In this document: positions 43,210 to 51,564 of the stretch, one piece after another
Numbering within the stretch: the first letter of the stretch is position 1
Layout of the letters: each line of letters begins with the position of its first letter
Origin: Spartobacteria bacterium
Lineage (GTDB): Bacteria > Verrucomicrobiota > Verrucomicrobiia > Chthoniobacterales > UBA10450
Direction: 5' to 3'
Length of the DNA stretch: 64,000 nucleotides
Assembly: GCA_003134785.1 (NCBI GenBank)
Contig: PLCN01000022.1
Location: 1 to 64,000 of the forward strand
Translations under genes and position numbers: made by a program
Notes under the pieces: generated by a model
What the model saw: only the letters and a program-made list of their open reading frames with translations
Told to the model about the DNA's origin: nothing
Databases searched by the model: none

Positions 43210-45284
43210 CTCGCGGTGCCTACTCCGGAAGCCGCCGACAGCTCCCGAATGCGGAGTGATGCGTGAAATCGTCTCAACTGCATTCCTTCTGGGTCGACGA
43301 ACTCCATTCTGGGGAACTCCATCGAAGTGGAGATTTCTTTGAGGTCCGAGCTCGCTCCCAAAACCCCGTCGTGAAATGTTCGCCACTGATGACCGTAAAG
43401 GAGGCGCACCTTCTTGAACAGTTGAGTAAAAATCGAGAGTTCTTCGGAGCCTTTCGACACCTGAGCGGCGAAACGTCGCGCATGGAGTTGCGCGGCCCGC
43501 GCGAAGCCCGCAACTTCGATTTGATTGATGCTTGATTTTCGGATTGTTCCTAGGGCTTCAAAATATTGTTCCGCTTCGGCAATTGCCTTCTGCAAGATTG
43601 GAAAGTCGGTGGCCCTGGCGGTAAATTCATCCTTACACGCGCCCGGGAAGTTCTTCAGCTGTAGCAGTAGTTCGTCGTAAAAATCCTCTTGAAGGTCTTG
43701 GTCCGCTCGCTCGACGAATGGAACCAAGAATATAAGAAATCGAGCGACCGCTTTTCCCTGCGTCGTGAATCGTTGCACTTCATAAAAGGCAAGCGCAGTT
43801 TGGCTTTGACTCGCGTTTTCAAACGGCTCGGATGGCAGCGTCGTGCCGACCTCGTCAAAAAGAAGCAAACCGATTCTGCGACATTCAGAATCGTCTGCTA
43901 ACATCAACTCGGCGATCGCGCCGCCCACGCCTTTGGTTTGCATCTCGGACAGCAACCATTCGAATTCGCGAGGTCCGCTCAGAACCTTCAGCAGATTGTC
44001 GGCATTTCGTCGGCTGAGCTCCGTTAGGAATCTACCAAAGAAAGCTAAATCCCATCCAAGCGCACTTACGAGAAAATGTTCAATGCGCTTCCAGATGCCT
44101 TTATGCTCTGCAAGAATGGGCTGAACCGACAGAATTAGCCTTCCGGCATCTTCACGCTTATCACCCGGCAGCTGCGCCGCGAAGTCCACGACGTTATATT
44201 TTGCTCCCGGCGCAATATCGCCAGAAACGTGTGACCGAAGCCAATTCCAGCCGAACTCAAGAGACGCCGACGGGATCGATGGACTCAGCAACGACCTGCA
44301 CACAATCCAAAACACTTGCTCTCGCTCTTCCGCAGTCCCCGTCCACATCCTTTCCGTCAAGTCTTGTATGTCGCTGGGGTCAATCTTGCCGCACCAGGCG
44401 CTCGTCAACCAAGAACGATGGTAAATTGCTCGTGCGCTGATCGCTGGCGCGCTGGAAATCTCAGCTTCGAGTGATCTGAATTTCTCCGCTGTCTCTGCAT
44501 CTAGATCAAAGCAGCGAATGGATCCAAGAATATACGCGGCTACTGAAATCTGCTCTTCGCCTGCAGCCGCGCGCAAAACCCTCAAGACCTCTAATGCGGT
44601 CTGAGGATGGGCTCTACAAAATGTCCCGAGGGCTTTCCAAAACCCACCGGAAGCCAAGTCATTTCCAAGTCTTTTTACTAATGACGGAAACCATTCGGCG
44701 CCAAACTCTGGCCTCAAATCTCTCTCACTCAATAAGACAGCTAGGCTATCGAGCATTTGAAAGAAGAAGGGATTCCCGATTCTCGGCAGTTCTCGAAGCA
44801 AACTTTCGGCCTCGGTCTTCGACAACGTTTCCATTGCGGTTGATACGAGCAGCCCCATCGCTCGATGTGAGGCATCGCTCCATCCCAAGCGGATATGCAA
44901 ATCCCCCAATCGCTCGTAAAACTGAAGAGTTGGCGTAACCCCTTCTGGAAATAAGGCTGAGAGCGCTACAGCGGCCCTTTTGCGATCAGCAAATATCTCT
45001 TCAATCTCAGCATTAAGCTTTTTCTCCTGGTCACTACCCGTCCCCACCTCTCGAACGCGTGGGGTCTTGTTCGCCGAATGCTCAACCGCCGTCATAAAGA
45101 CTGAATCAAGCGAAGTCACTGTTGCGACTTTGTTATTGCCATCATTCGCAGTTCGTTTTTTCTCAAGCCCGATGATCAAATCATCTCGCAGGCGTTCTAA
45201 AATCTTCAGCTTCTCGACGAACGGAAGCTGAGCGAGTTGCCGGCGAGTTGCGGTCTTGCTCATTCCTGTCTTTCCGATGTTCAT
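43206..45284 (-). CDS. large helical protein, second gene of a nucleotidyltransferase operon
   Basis: About 692 residues from MNIGKTGMSKTATRRQLAQ; the ATG shares a base with the stop of the upstream gene (TGATG). The first 40 residues, RRQLAQLPFVEKLKILERLR, have the same pattern as the small partner at 8881-9036 and similar antitoxin-like proteins. The rest is all helical, with HEAT/TPR-like features but no recognisable family, and no nuclease or ATPase motif. So the protein looks like a small-partner module fused to a large helical scaffold. It overlaps the downstream gene by 4 bases. Confidence 0.7.
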   Translation of the reverse strand: MNIGKTGMSKTATRRQLAQLPFVEKLKILERLRDDLIIGLEKKRTANDGNNKVATVTSLDSVFMTAVEHSANKTPRVREVGTGSDQEKKLNAEIEEIFADRKRAAVALSALFPEGVTPTLQFYERLGDLHIRLGWSDASHRAMGLLVSTAMETLSKTEAESLLRELPRIGNPFFFQMLDSLAVLLSERDLRPEFGAEWFPSLVKRLGNDLASGGFWKALGTFCRAHPQTALEVLRVLRAAAGEEQISVAAYILGSIRCFDLDAETAEKFRSLEAEISSAPAISARAIYHRSWLTSAWCGKIDPSDIQDLTERMWTGTAEEREQVFWIVCRSLLSPSIPSASLEFGWNWLRSHVSGDIAPGAKYNVVDFAAQLPGDKREDAGRLILSVQPILAEHKGIWKRIEHFLVSALGWDLAFFGRFLTELSRRNADNLLKVLSGPREFEWLLSEMQTKGVGGAIAELMLADDSECRRIGLLLFDEVGTTLPSEPFENASQSQTALAFYEVQRFTTQGKAVARFLIFLVPFVERADQDLQEDFYDELLLQLKNFPGACKDEFTARATDFPILQKAIAEAEQYFEALGTIRKSSINQIEVAGFARAAQLHARRFAAQVSKGSEELSIFTQLFKKVRLLYGHQWRTFHDGVLGASSDLKEISTSMEFPRMEFVDPEGMQLRRFHASLRIRELSAASGVGTAR

Positions 45285-45919
45285 CAGTCGTTTAGAAACT
45301 GGTTTTCGAAATCGCGCCATTTATCAATGAGCCCGTGGCGTTCAAGAATCCCTACTAGGCGTTCGCGATCCAATTTGCCCGAATCTGTAAAGTGAATGAT
45401 CCGTGCCTTGTCTTTGGGCCGACCTGTTTGCAGAGCGATCGCAACAAGATGCTCAGCAGTGAGTACGAAAGTCCTGACGTCATCGGCGACTTCGACCTCA
45501 TCCGCTTGAACGATGCCCTCTTCTACGAGGGGACTCGTAGGTGGCAAAAACTGCACAAGCCAATCCTCAACTTTTAGGGATTCACCTACAGCGCTATACC
45601 CGCGGCCAATCAGATAATCGTAAATAGGTTTTGGGGTGATAATCAAACCTTCCCCCTCAGCATGGATTGCCACGAAGATGTCTACATCCATCGTCGGCAT
45701 GGGTTCCAAATGAAATGTGGCGCCTACTGCCCCGCCGATCGCGTACCGCCCAATCACTCCGGCAGCCATCATTTCGTTAACAACCTTCAAAGTCTTAACA
45801 AACTTCGGTTGGGCTGTAGGTAACCTGTCAGCCTCCGCCTTTGGAGCTGCCTCTTTCAGATCCTCGGCGCGGATCTTCGTCGATCTCGACTTGCGTATCT
45901 CGCTGCGCTTTTTTGCCAT
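45284..45919 (-). CDS. nucleotidyltransferase-like protein, first gene of the three-gene operon
   Basis: A 211-residue protein with a basic 40-residue N-terminus (MAKKRSEIRKSRSTKI). The nucleotidyltransferase core is RYAIGGAVGATFHLEPMPTMDVDIFVAI with Gly-Gly and the D.D metal pair (about 58-86). Residues 150-200 have the helical tail shared with the 9033 protein (LVAIALQTGRPKDKARI). This is the same family as AbiEii-like toxins and MNT antitoxins. It leads a coupled operon with two large unknown proteins, which no described MNT system I know of has. Confidence 0.8.
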   Translation of the reverse strand: MAKKRSEIRKSRSTKIRAEDLKEAAPKAEADRLPTAQPKFVKTLKVVNEMMAAGVIGRYAIGGAVGATFHLEPMPTMDVDIFVAIHAEGEGLIITPKPIYDYLIGRGYSAVGESLKVEDWLVQFLPPTSPLVEEGIVQADEVEVADDVRTFVLTAEHLVAIALQTGRPKDKARIIHFTDSGKLDRERLVGILERHGLIDKWRDFENQFLND

Positions 45920-46235
45920 GTCGATGGCTGTTACAATACTCGATCTTTAACCGCGAACCCAATTAAGCGTTCGTGTAAACAGTTCGCAGCCGTGAATCTC
46001 GGAAGACCGAGGTCAGCGTAATTTCCATGTTCGATGATGTAGCACGAAAGACGTGCGCCGGACAGGCTACGTTTTCGTCGGCGATGGAGTCGGGCCGCAA
46101 AACAGCCTTTGAGGGCGCAGCGCCGAAATCTAATGTGGAACCAAAATGCTTGTTCATCTCGTCGACGGCAATTACGAGCTCTTCCGGCACTTCTACGGGT
46201 TGCGCTCGGGTCGGCACCGCAGTCTCTTGGCGAAG
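45920..46235. other. intergenic stretch with a 5' exonuclease gene fragment
   Basis: 316 bases with a hairpin-like GTAGCACGAAAGACGTGC near 46040-46060 and the exonuclease start copy at 46146-46206. A minus-strand frame at 45963-46217 is only the antisense of this copy. Confidence 0.65.
46146..46206 (+). pseudogene. copy of the 5' exonuclease gene start
   Basis: It encodes HLVDGNYELFRHFYGLRS, a near copy of HLVDGTYELFRHFYGLRR at the start of the exonuclease gene (47462). It is in frame with the transglycosylase gene, so an open frame runs from this fragment into it. Partial duplication is inferred. Confidence 0.8.
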
Positions 46236-47006
46236 ATGCCAAAGCCGAATGCGAACCTCGTAAAAGGCTCGGCCTCACGCGGTCCCAAGCGAAAAGGCGC
46301 TGCCTCACGCGGTCGGGGGCGCCGCTGGAAATGGATTTGGGTAACGCTCGTGGTGCTGCTCCTCGTCCCGGCGATGCAGGTGGCGGTGGTGCGATTCGTC
46401 AATCCGCCACGGACGCTGCCGATGTTGATCAATCAGATGTCCTCGAGCGCGCCAAAGTCTCCGCTCCGCTACCAGTGGATCGATCTGCCGCAGATTCCTG
46501 AGATGTTCCTCAAGCACGTTTGGATCTCGGAAGATCAGCGGTTCTTTCAGCACGATGGCTTTGACTGGACGGAGATGCACCTCGCGGTGAAAGAAGCGGA
46601 GCGGAAAAAGAAACCGGTTCGTGGTGCTTCCACGATCACAAACCAATGTGCCCGGTCGATTTTCCTTTGGCAGGGCCGCTCCTGGATCAGGAAAGGACTG
46701 GAATCGTACTACACGATCTGGATGGAGATGCTGTTGCCGAAGCGCCGCATTTTTGAGCTGTATGCGAACGTGATCGAGATGGGGCCCGGGATCTACGGGG
46801 TCGAAGCCGCCTCGCAGCATTATTTCGGCGTCAGCGCGCGCGGTCTTACGCGGGAACAGTCGGCCATGCTGGCGGCGGTCCTGCCGAATCCGAAAGGCTG
46901 GGATCCGACGAAGCCAGGTCCGATGTTACGATGGCGTCAGCAGCGCATTCTGCGACGCGAACAGAACGCGAACTTCCCCGAGAAGTTGCTTCGGGTTTCA
47001 AAATGA
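46236..47006 (+). CDS. mtgA: monofunctional peptidoglycan transglycosylase
   Basis: A 256-residue protein from MPKPNANL (46236), after a fragment fused upstream in frame. One membrane helix is near 31-50 (WIWVTLVVLLLVPAMQVAVV). The glycosyltransferase family 51 core has SEDQRFFQHDGFD (catalytic Glu), RGASTITNQ, and LYANVIEMGPGIYGVEAASQHYFG. It polymerises glycan strands at the inner membrane. The first 27 residues include two copies of the VKGSASRG-type repeat peptide (9-17 and 18-27), derived from the palindromic element at 46259-46312. These residues are in the cytoplasm and should not affect the active site. Confidence 0.88.
   Translation: MPKPNANLVKGSASRGPKRKGAASRGRGRRWKWIWVTLVVLLLVPAMQVAVVRFVNPPRTLPMLINQMSSSAPKSPLRYQWIDLPQIPEMFLKHVWISEDQRFFQHDGFDWTEMHLAVKEAERKKKPVRGASTITNQCARSIFLWQGRSWIRKGLESYYTIWMEMLLPKRRIFELYANVIEMGPGIYGVEAASQHYFGVSARGLTREQSAMLAAVLPNPKGWDPTKPGPMLRWRQQRILRREQNANFPEKLLRVSK
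46259..46282 (+). repeat. palindromic element copy 1, within mtgA
   Basis: Arms CGTAAAAGGC and GCCTCACGCGG. It codes VKGSASRG in frame at residues 9-17 of MtgA. Confidence 0.85.
46289..46312 (+). repeat. palindromic element copy 2, within mtgA
   Basis: A weaker copy, GCGAAAAGGC then GCCTCACGCGG, coding KGAASRG in the same reading phase. Confidence 0.7.
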
Positions 47007-47018
47007 CCCGTGTAAAAG

Positions 47019-47045
47019 CCGCGTAAAAGGCTTCGCCTCACGCGG
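47019..47045 (+). repeat. palindromic element copy 3, intergenic
   Basis: A 27-bp copy just after the MtgA stop with arms CCGCGTAAAAGGC and GCCTCACGCGG; preceded by a partial duplicate (CGTGTAAAAGCC). Confidence 0.85.
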
Positions 47046-47068
47046 CTGCCGCAGTAGAAAGAGAGCGG

Positions 47069-47386
47069 ATGTACTATGTGTACGTGTTGCGGTCGGAGAG
47101 CGACTCTGGTTTCTACATTGGCTTCTCCACCAACCTGCGCGCCCGACTGAGGCAGCATCAAAACGGCGAGAGCTTTGCTACGTCTCACCGCGGTCCATGG
47201 AAGCTTATTTATTATGAGGCGTACACGGAGCGCGAAGACGCCGAGGGCCGAGAGAAATTCCTGACGAGTGGGGCCGGGCGACGTTTCCTGCGCGCCCAAT
47301 TACGTTACTATCTCGAGAAATTCCCTGCCCGTGTAAAAGGCTTCGCCTCACGCGACTCCAGTCATGATGAAGCGAAGCCCCACTAA
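47069..47386 (+). CDS. GIY-YIG family endonuclease
   Basis: A 105-residue protein. YYVYVLRS (2-9) and FYIGFSTNLRARLRQH (15-30) are the GIY-YIG core, and Arg 24 is in place of the catalytic Arg. These small proteins are nuclease-like and often found in excision or mobile contexts; the function of stand-alone ones is uncertain. Residues 88-95 (RVKGFASR) come from the palindromic element at 47330-47354, so the C-terminal tail is repeat-derived. The stop is followed by another copy of the element. Confidence 0.85.
   Translation: MYYVYVLRSESDSGFYIGFSTNLRARLRQHQNGESFATSHRGPWKLIYYEAYTEREDAEGREKFLTSGAGRRFLRAQLRYYLEKFPARVKGFASRDSSHDEAKPH
47330..47354 (+). repeat. palindromic element copy 4, within GIY-YIG gene
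   Basis: CGTGTAAAAGGC then GCCTCACGCGA, coding RVKGFASR at the C-terminus, in the same phase as in MtgA and the exonuclease. Confidence 0.85.
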
Positions 47387-47423
47387 TCAACCGCGTCAGG
47401 CGAATCCTGTTGCGCCACTAAAA

Positions 47424-47450
47424 CCGCGTGAGGCAAAGCCTTTTACGCGG
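47424..47450 (-). repeat. palindromic element copy 5, inverted, intergenic
   Basis: Inverted orientation, arms CCGCGTGAGGC and GCCTTTTACGCGG, just before the exonuclease start. Another degenerate copy follows at 47458-47483 and includes the GTG start codon of the exonuclease. Confidence 0.8.
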
Positions 47451-47461
47451 ACTCCAACCAC

Positions 47462-48328
47462 GTGAGCAAAAGCTTTTACGTGGTCCATCTTGTAGACGGC
47501 ACCTACGAGCTCTTCCGTCACTTCTACGGGTTGCGCCGGTTTACCAAAGGCAAGGACCGCCCTTACGGCGCCGTCGTCGGTGTGCTGCAGACCGTGCTCC
47601 AGATAATCGAGACCGGCGACCGCGTAAAAGGCTCCGCCTCACGCGGTCTCATGCTCGGGGTCGCCACCGATCACGTGATCGAGTCGTTTCGCAATCGGCT
47701 TTGGGCGGACTACAAGACCGGCGCCGGCATCGAGCGCGCGCTGCTCACGCAGTTCCATCCGCTCGAGGAGGCGCTGGCGGCGATGGGTGTTGTCGTGTGG
47801 CCGATGATCGAGCTCGAAGCTGATGACGCGCTCGCTTCGGCCGCGCATATCGCGTCCAAGGACAAGCGGGTTCAGAAAGTCGCGATCTGGACGCCTGACA
47901 AAGATCTGGCGCAATGCGTGCGCGGTACGCGCGTGGTGCAGATCGACGGCCGGCGCACAATCATTCGTGATGCTGCCGGGATACGCGAAAAGTTCGGCGT
48001 CAGCCCGCAGCTCATTCCAGACCTGCTCGCGCTCGTGGGCGACGCGGCCGACGGCTACCCCGGCATTCCTGGCATCGGCGCCAAGACCGCCGCCCAGCTT
48101 TTGAACTGCCACGGTCCGATCGAAAATTTCCCGCCGGACGTTCTCGGCAAACAGCGCGATCTCGCTCTGCTCTTCAAGAACCTCGCGACGCTGCGCACCG
48201 ATGCGCCACTCTTTAAGAAGGTCGAGACGCTACGCTGGCGTGGAGCGACGTCGGCGTTCGCAGCGTGGGCGGAGCGGATGGACGCGCCGCGGCTACTCGA
48301 GCGTTGCGAAAAGGCTGCGGGCCGATGA
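47462..48328 (+). CDS. 5'-3' exonuclease (flap endonuclease-like)
   Basis: A 288-residue protein of the DNA polymerase I N-terminal exonuclease / FEN family. It has HLVDGTYELFRHFY at the N-terminus, the metal-binding acids in VGATDHVIES-like VATDHVIESF and LEADDALASAA, WTPDKDLAQC and the helix-hairpin-helix GDAADGYPGIPGIGAKTAAQLL. It cuts 5' flaps in repair and replication. A ten-residue insertion RVKGSASRGL (54-63) is the palindromic element copy 47620-47646; it lies in a loop between the first metal-binding strands. The GTG at 47462 is itself within a degenerate copy of the element. Confidence 0.88.
   Translation: MSKSFYVVHLVDGTYELFRHFYGLRRFTKGKDRPYGAVVGVLQTVLQIIETGDRVKGSASRGLMLGVATDHVIESFRNRLWADYKTGAGIERALLTQFHPLEEALAAMGVVVWPMIELEADDALASAAHIASKDKRVQKVAIWTPDKDLAQCVRGTRVVQIDGRRTIIRDAAGIREKFGVSPQLIPDLLALVGDAADGYPGIPGIGAKTAAQLLNCHGPIENFPPDVLGKQRDLALLFKNLATLRTDAPLFKKVETLRWRGATSAFAAWAERMDAPRLLERCEKAAGR
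47620..47646 (+). repeat. palindromic element copy 6, within exonuclease gene
   Basis: A 27-bp copy, CCGCGTAAAAGGC then GCCTCACGCGG, in frame and coding RVKGSASRGL. Confidence 0.9.
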
Positions 48329-48632
48329 CGGCGCGCTAGCCAATGGCCGGAATCAACCGCGCTCTTCTCTTATGCGGCGGCCGCAACGTTCGGCTCGACA
48401 GACGTCCGCTGCGCGGGGATAAGCAGCACCCGTGGCCGAGCGAAATGCGTCGGCGAGAATCAATCCCAGCTGTTCGACGCGTTCATCGATCGTCATAGTC
48501 TGATTAGGGAAGTTGTCTGACACAGAAGCTACACGCACACCAAGAAATGAGTAAGGTTCGCCTCTTCGAGCAGCCTAACGAGTCAAACCTGACTTTGCGC
48601 GTGAATGCCCTTCTCGCGCGAAAGCGTTTGCT
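48329..48632. other. intergenic stretch, no supported gene
   Basis: 304 bases. A minus-strand frame (48353-48496, MTIDERVEQLGLILADAFRS) and a plus 32-residue frame from 48547 are open but too short to trust. Confidence 0.5.
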
Positions 48633-49055
48633 CTACGACGACTGAGGAACTTCGTGAACTTTAAAGTCTCCTACGGTCGGGGAGGGTTGCAGATCTGCTT
48701 CGGCGGCGGCTCTTTTCGCAGCCCATCGGGCCTTCATGGCAGCTGCGAGTTGCGCCCGGCGTTCCGGCGAGAGATTGAGCTTTCTCTTCGCTTTCCCCGC
48801 CGGTTTGTTCTTCGGAGCGTCCACCGCTTTCACCGGACGCGGCGCTGTTGAACCGCCCGTTTTCTTCTGGGCGGGGGGCGACGCTTTCGCAGCCTGACGA
48901 GCCTCTGCAGCCTGGGCCGATTTCCGTTGCGCGTTCCGAGCCTCGACCTTCTCCATGGCCGCGAGCTTCCGTTTCCATCTGACCAGCTTTTCCGGTCCCT
49001 CCTGCAAACGAGTCTCGAGCTTTCGGATCTTTTTCCTGAGAGTCTTAAGCTTCAT
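48633..49055 (-). CDS. basic coiled-coil protein with histone H1-like tail
   Basis: A 140-residue protein from MKLKTLRKKIRKLETRLQEG at 49055. Residues 1-50 form an amphipathic coiled coil, residues 50-100 are a Pro/Ala/Lys-rich linker (KPAGKAKRKLNLSPERR) and 100-135 a basic helix, LAAAMKARWAAKRAA. It is probably DNA-associated. The frame is open to 49121 but that part is not typical. Confidence 0.65.
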   Translation of the reverse strand: MKLKTLRKKIRKLETRLQEGPEKLVRWKRKLAAMEKVEARNAQRKSAQAAEARQAAKASPPAQKKTGGSTAPRPVKAVDAPKNKPAGKAKRKLNLSPERRAQLAAAMKARWAAKRAAAEADLQPSPTVGDFKVHEVPQSS

Positions 49056-49159
49056 AGGGAGACTAATAATGCTCCCGTAGACTCTCTTTGTCGATCTAAT
49101 GCGTGTCCGATCCGCCAACACGACGGTTAAGTTAGCCTTCCTAATCGCGGCGAGATTCC

Positions 49160-49798
49160 TTACCGATGCCGCTCCGCCTGGATGCGTTTGAGTAACTCGC
49201 TGTGGGTTCGATCCAGGTCATGCGCGAATTGCACCGTGGCTTGCAGAGCTTCGGGATACATCTCGAAGGGTTTTCGCAATTTCCTCGTGGCGGGATCGTA
49301 GAAAAAAGAAATGTCCTGCGCCAGATTCGGCACGATCAACTCATCGCTTAACTTCTGGTAACGTTGCAGCCGGCTGAGCCCCCAGCGGATAACCGATTCG
49401 TCGTTGCGCAAGGCGGTGAGGGTTTCCACATCGAGCAGTTGCACACCGCCGGATTGCAGGAGCGCGGCGAAATCGCCAGGGCTGTAGTCCGTCGTGAAAA
49501 CATACGGACTCAGCGGTGGCATCTCCCCGGCATCGAGCGCGCGCTGAAATTCCGCACGCTGTCGCTCCTCTTCCGCGGCGTTGACTTTTCCGCTCGCAAT
49601 CCCCGCCCGTAAAGTCCGCTCGAGCGAGGCTAAAATCCGATCGCGATGCTTCGCCTCCTGATCGTGCTGTTGATAATTGTTAAGCCAGAACGCCGCCGAT
49701 ACGCCGACAAAGACGAGAACCACCTCCGCGGTCCAGTGTCCCAGACGTGCCCGCAGAGTTCTTCTCTTCTTGTCCAGATAACTTGGATCGTCCGACAT
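49160..49798 (-). CDS. membrane-anchored DUF6090-like protein
   Basis: A 212-residue protein from MSDDPSYLDKKRRTLR at 49798, the ribosome site being inside the tail of the upstream DUF885 gene (8 bases apart). Near 20-35 is one membrane helix (EVVLVFVGVSAAFWLNNY), followed by a periplasmic helical domain (ILASLERTLRAGI...). The LNNYQQ... arrangement is the signature of the DUF6090-like group; function unknown. It is co-transcribed with the DUF885 gene. Confidence 0.75.
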   Translation of the reverse strand: MSDDPSYLDKKRRTLRARLGHWTAEVVLVFVGVSAAFWLNNYQQHDQEAKHRDRILASLERTLRAGIASGKVNAAEEERQRAEFQRALDAGEMPPLSPYVFTTDYSPGDFAALLQSGGVQLLDVETLTALRNDESVIRWGLSRLQRYQKLSDELIVPNLAQDISFFYDPATRKLRKPFEMYPEALQATVQFAHDLDRTHSELLKRIQAERHR

Positions 49799-49806
49799 TA
49801 CCTCTT

Positions 49807-51564
49807 CTACTTGCCTGACTTCGGCGTCGCCGCTCCCTGCTCCTTGATCCATCGCTCCACGCGCTCCTGCAGCAGGTCCAGCGGCATCGCTCCGCCGTTC
49901 AGCACTTCGTCGTGGAACGCCTTGATGTTGAACTTCGACCCGAGCTGCGCCTTGGCTTCGTCGCGCAACTTACGAATCATGAGCTGCCCCATCTTGTAAG
50001 CCAGCGCCTGCGCCGGCCAGGCGATATACCGGTCCGTCTCGGTCTGCGCCACCGTGTCGTTCACGTCGTTGGCGTGCATGTAATCGATCACCTTCTCGCG
50101 GCTCCAGTTTTTGTCGTGAATGCCCGTGTCGACCACGAGCCGAACGGCGCGAAATAGCTCGGAATTCAGCCGGCCATAGTCCGACACAGGGTCCTTATAG
50201 AAGCCGATCTCCTTCCCCAGTTCCTCGGCATAAAGCGCCCAACCCTCGGTGTAGGCGGAGTAAAAGCCGTGCAGGCGGAACTTCGGGATGTCCTGCAACG
50301 TTTGGGCGATGCTGATCTGCATGTGATGACCCGGAACGCCTTCGTGATAGGCCACGGCTTCGTCCAACACCAGCGTGCGCGTTGTCGGATCAGCCACGGC
50401 GACCACGACACGCCCGGGTCTCTTCCCATCCGGCGTGCCGTTGACATAATGCGTCGACGCCGCCTTCGCGAAGCCCGGAATCGGTTCCACCGTCACCGGC
50501 GATTTGGGTAACAGCCCGAATAGCTCGGGCAGCTTCGGCTCCATCTGGTGGATGTATTTCGCGAAATCATCCACGATCTGCTGCTCGCTTTGCGGCTTCC
50601 ACTTGGGGTCGTTGTTGATGGCCTCCCGGAAGCTGGCGAGATCCTTCTTCCCCTGCGCCTGGGCCAGCTTAGTCATCTCCGCCGTGATGCGCTGCACTTC
50701 CTTCAGCCCGATCTCATGCACCTCGGCGGGCGTGACGTTCATGGTGGTCATCGTCTTCACGGCTTCCGCATAACGCCGCTTGCCCTCCGCCAGGCTTTCG
50801 ATCGAGAGCTCGTTCCGTCCCTTCGGGTCGTAATCGGTGCGCAGGAATTCCGCGAATTTCTTGTAAGCGGGAACGACATCGTCATTGACCGCCTTCGTGA
50901 TCTCGTCGGTCAGACGTTTCTTGTCGCCGTCCGAAAAGTCCGCTGGGAACTTCTTTGTCGGGAGGAGGAATGGGTTCGCGGCGATCACCCCGTCGCATTG
51001 GCCGGGCAGTTTCTCGAGCACGATCTTGGGCGGCATCAAGCCGTCCTTGAGGCCCTGTCGCATCACCTGGGTCGTCTGATCGAGCACGCGCGGGATTTGG
51101 TGTAGCCGGGAAATATAATCCTGGTAGTGCTCGACGGAGTCGAAAGGCACGGAGAGCGGCAAGTCGGCCAGCCGGGTGTGGACGCCATTCTGCTGGTTCA
51201 CCGGCATCTCGTAGTTCTTGAGGTCGTAGTTGACGTCCTCCCGCTCGAATTGCCGCTCGAGCAGTCCGTGGCTCAGCCGGTCGTTGTCGCCCATCCCGTC
51301 GGTCGGGATCGCTTTGAGCCGCTTTAGAAAATCATCGGCTTCCGCATGTTGGCGGACGATCTCCTCGAGCGAATACTGTCCAAGCAGCGCGTTGTAGCGG
51401 TAGTCGCCAAACGAAGTCGCGCGCTCCGGCGAATTCTTCAGCCCCGTCTGATAAAACTCCTCGAATAACGCGTTCTGCTTGGAGACGCGATCCGCTACAG
51501 GCGTCGGCTGCCCAAACGCCGACGACGCCACCGCCAGAATGAATACCAAAACCATGTGTCTCAT
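49807..51564 (-). CDS. DUF885 family secreted peptidase-like protein
   Basis: A 585-residue secreted protein (signal HMVLVFILAVASSAFGQ). The family metal motif EAVAYHEGVPGHHMQISIAQ, with HExxPGHH, is at about 375-395, and Glu/His residues follow. DUF885 proteins are metal-dependent peptidase-like proteins in many bacteria, activity rarely proven. The long helical body is typical. It leads a unit with the membrane protein downstream. Confidence 0.88.
   Translation of the reverse strand: MRHMVLVFILAVASSAFGQPTPVADRVSKQNALFEEFYQTGLKNSPERATSFGDYRYNALLGQYSLEEIVRQHAEADDFLKRLKAIPTDGMGDNDRLSHGLLERQFEREDVNYDLKNYEMPVNQQNGVHTRLADLPLSVPFDSVEHYQDYISRLHQIPRVLDQTTQVMRQGLKDGLMPPKIVLEKLPGQCDGVIAANPFLLPTKKFPADFSDGDKKRLTDEITKAVNDDVVPAYKKFAEFLRTDYDPKGRNELSIESLAEGKRRYAEAVKTMTTMNVTPAEVHEIGLKEVQRITAEMTKLAQAQGKKDLASFREAINNDPKWKPQSEQQIVDDFAKYIHQMEPKLPELFGLLPKSPVTVEPIPGFAKAASTHYVNGTPDGKRPGRVVVAVADPTTRTLVLDEAVAYHEGVPGHHMQISIAQTLQDIPKFRLHGFYSAYTEGWALYAEELGKEIGFYKDPVSDYGRLNSELFRAVRLVVDTGIHDKNWSREKVIDYMHANDVNDTVAQTETDRYIAWPAQALAYKMGQLMIRKLRDEAKAQLGSKFNIKAFHDEVLNGGAMPLDLLQERVERWIKEQGAATPKSGK

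Noticed and set aside
45963-46217. 84-residue minus-strand frame
   Set aside because: It is largely the antisense of the copied exonuclease start.
46259-47646. Palindromic repeats as a CRISPR array
   Set aside because: Spacings are irregular, with copies in both orientations and within genes, and no cas genes are near.
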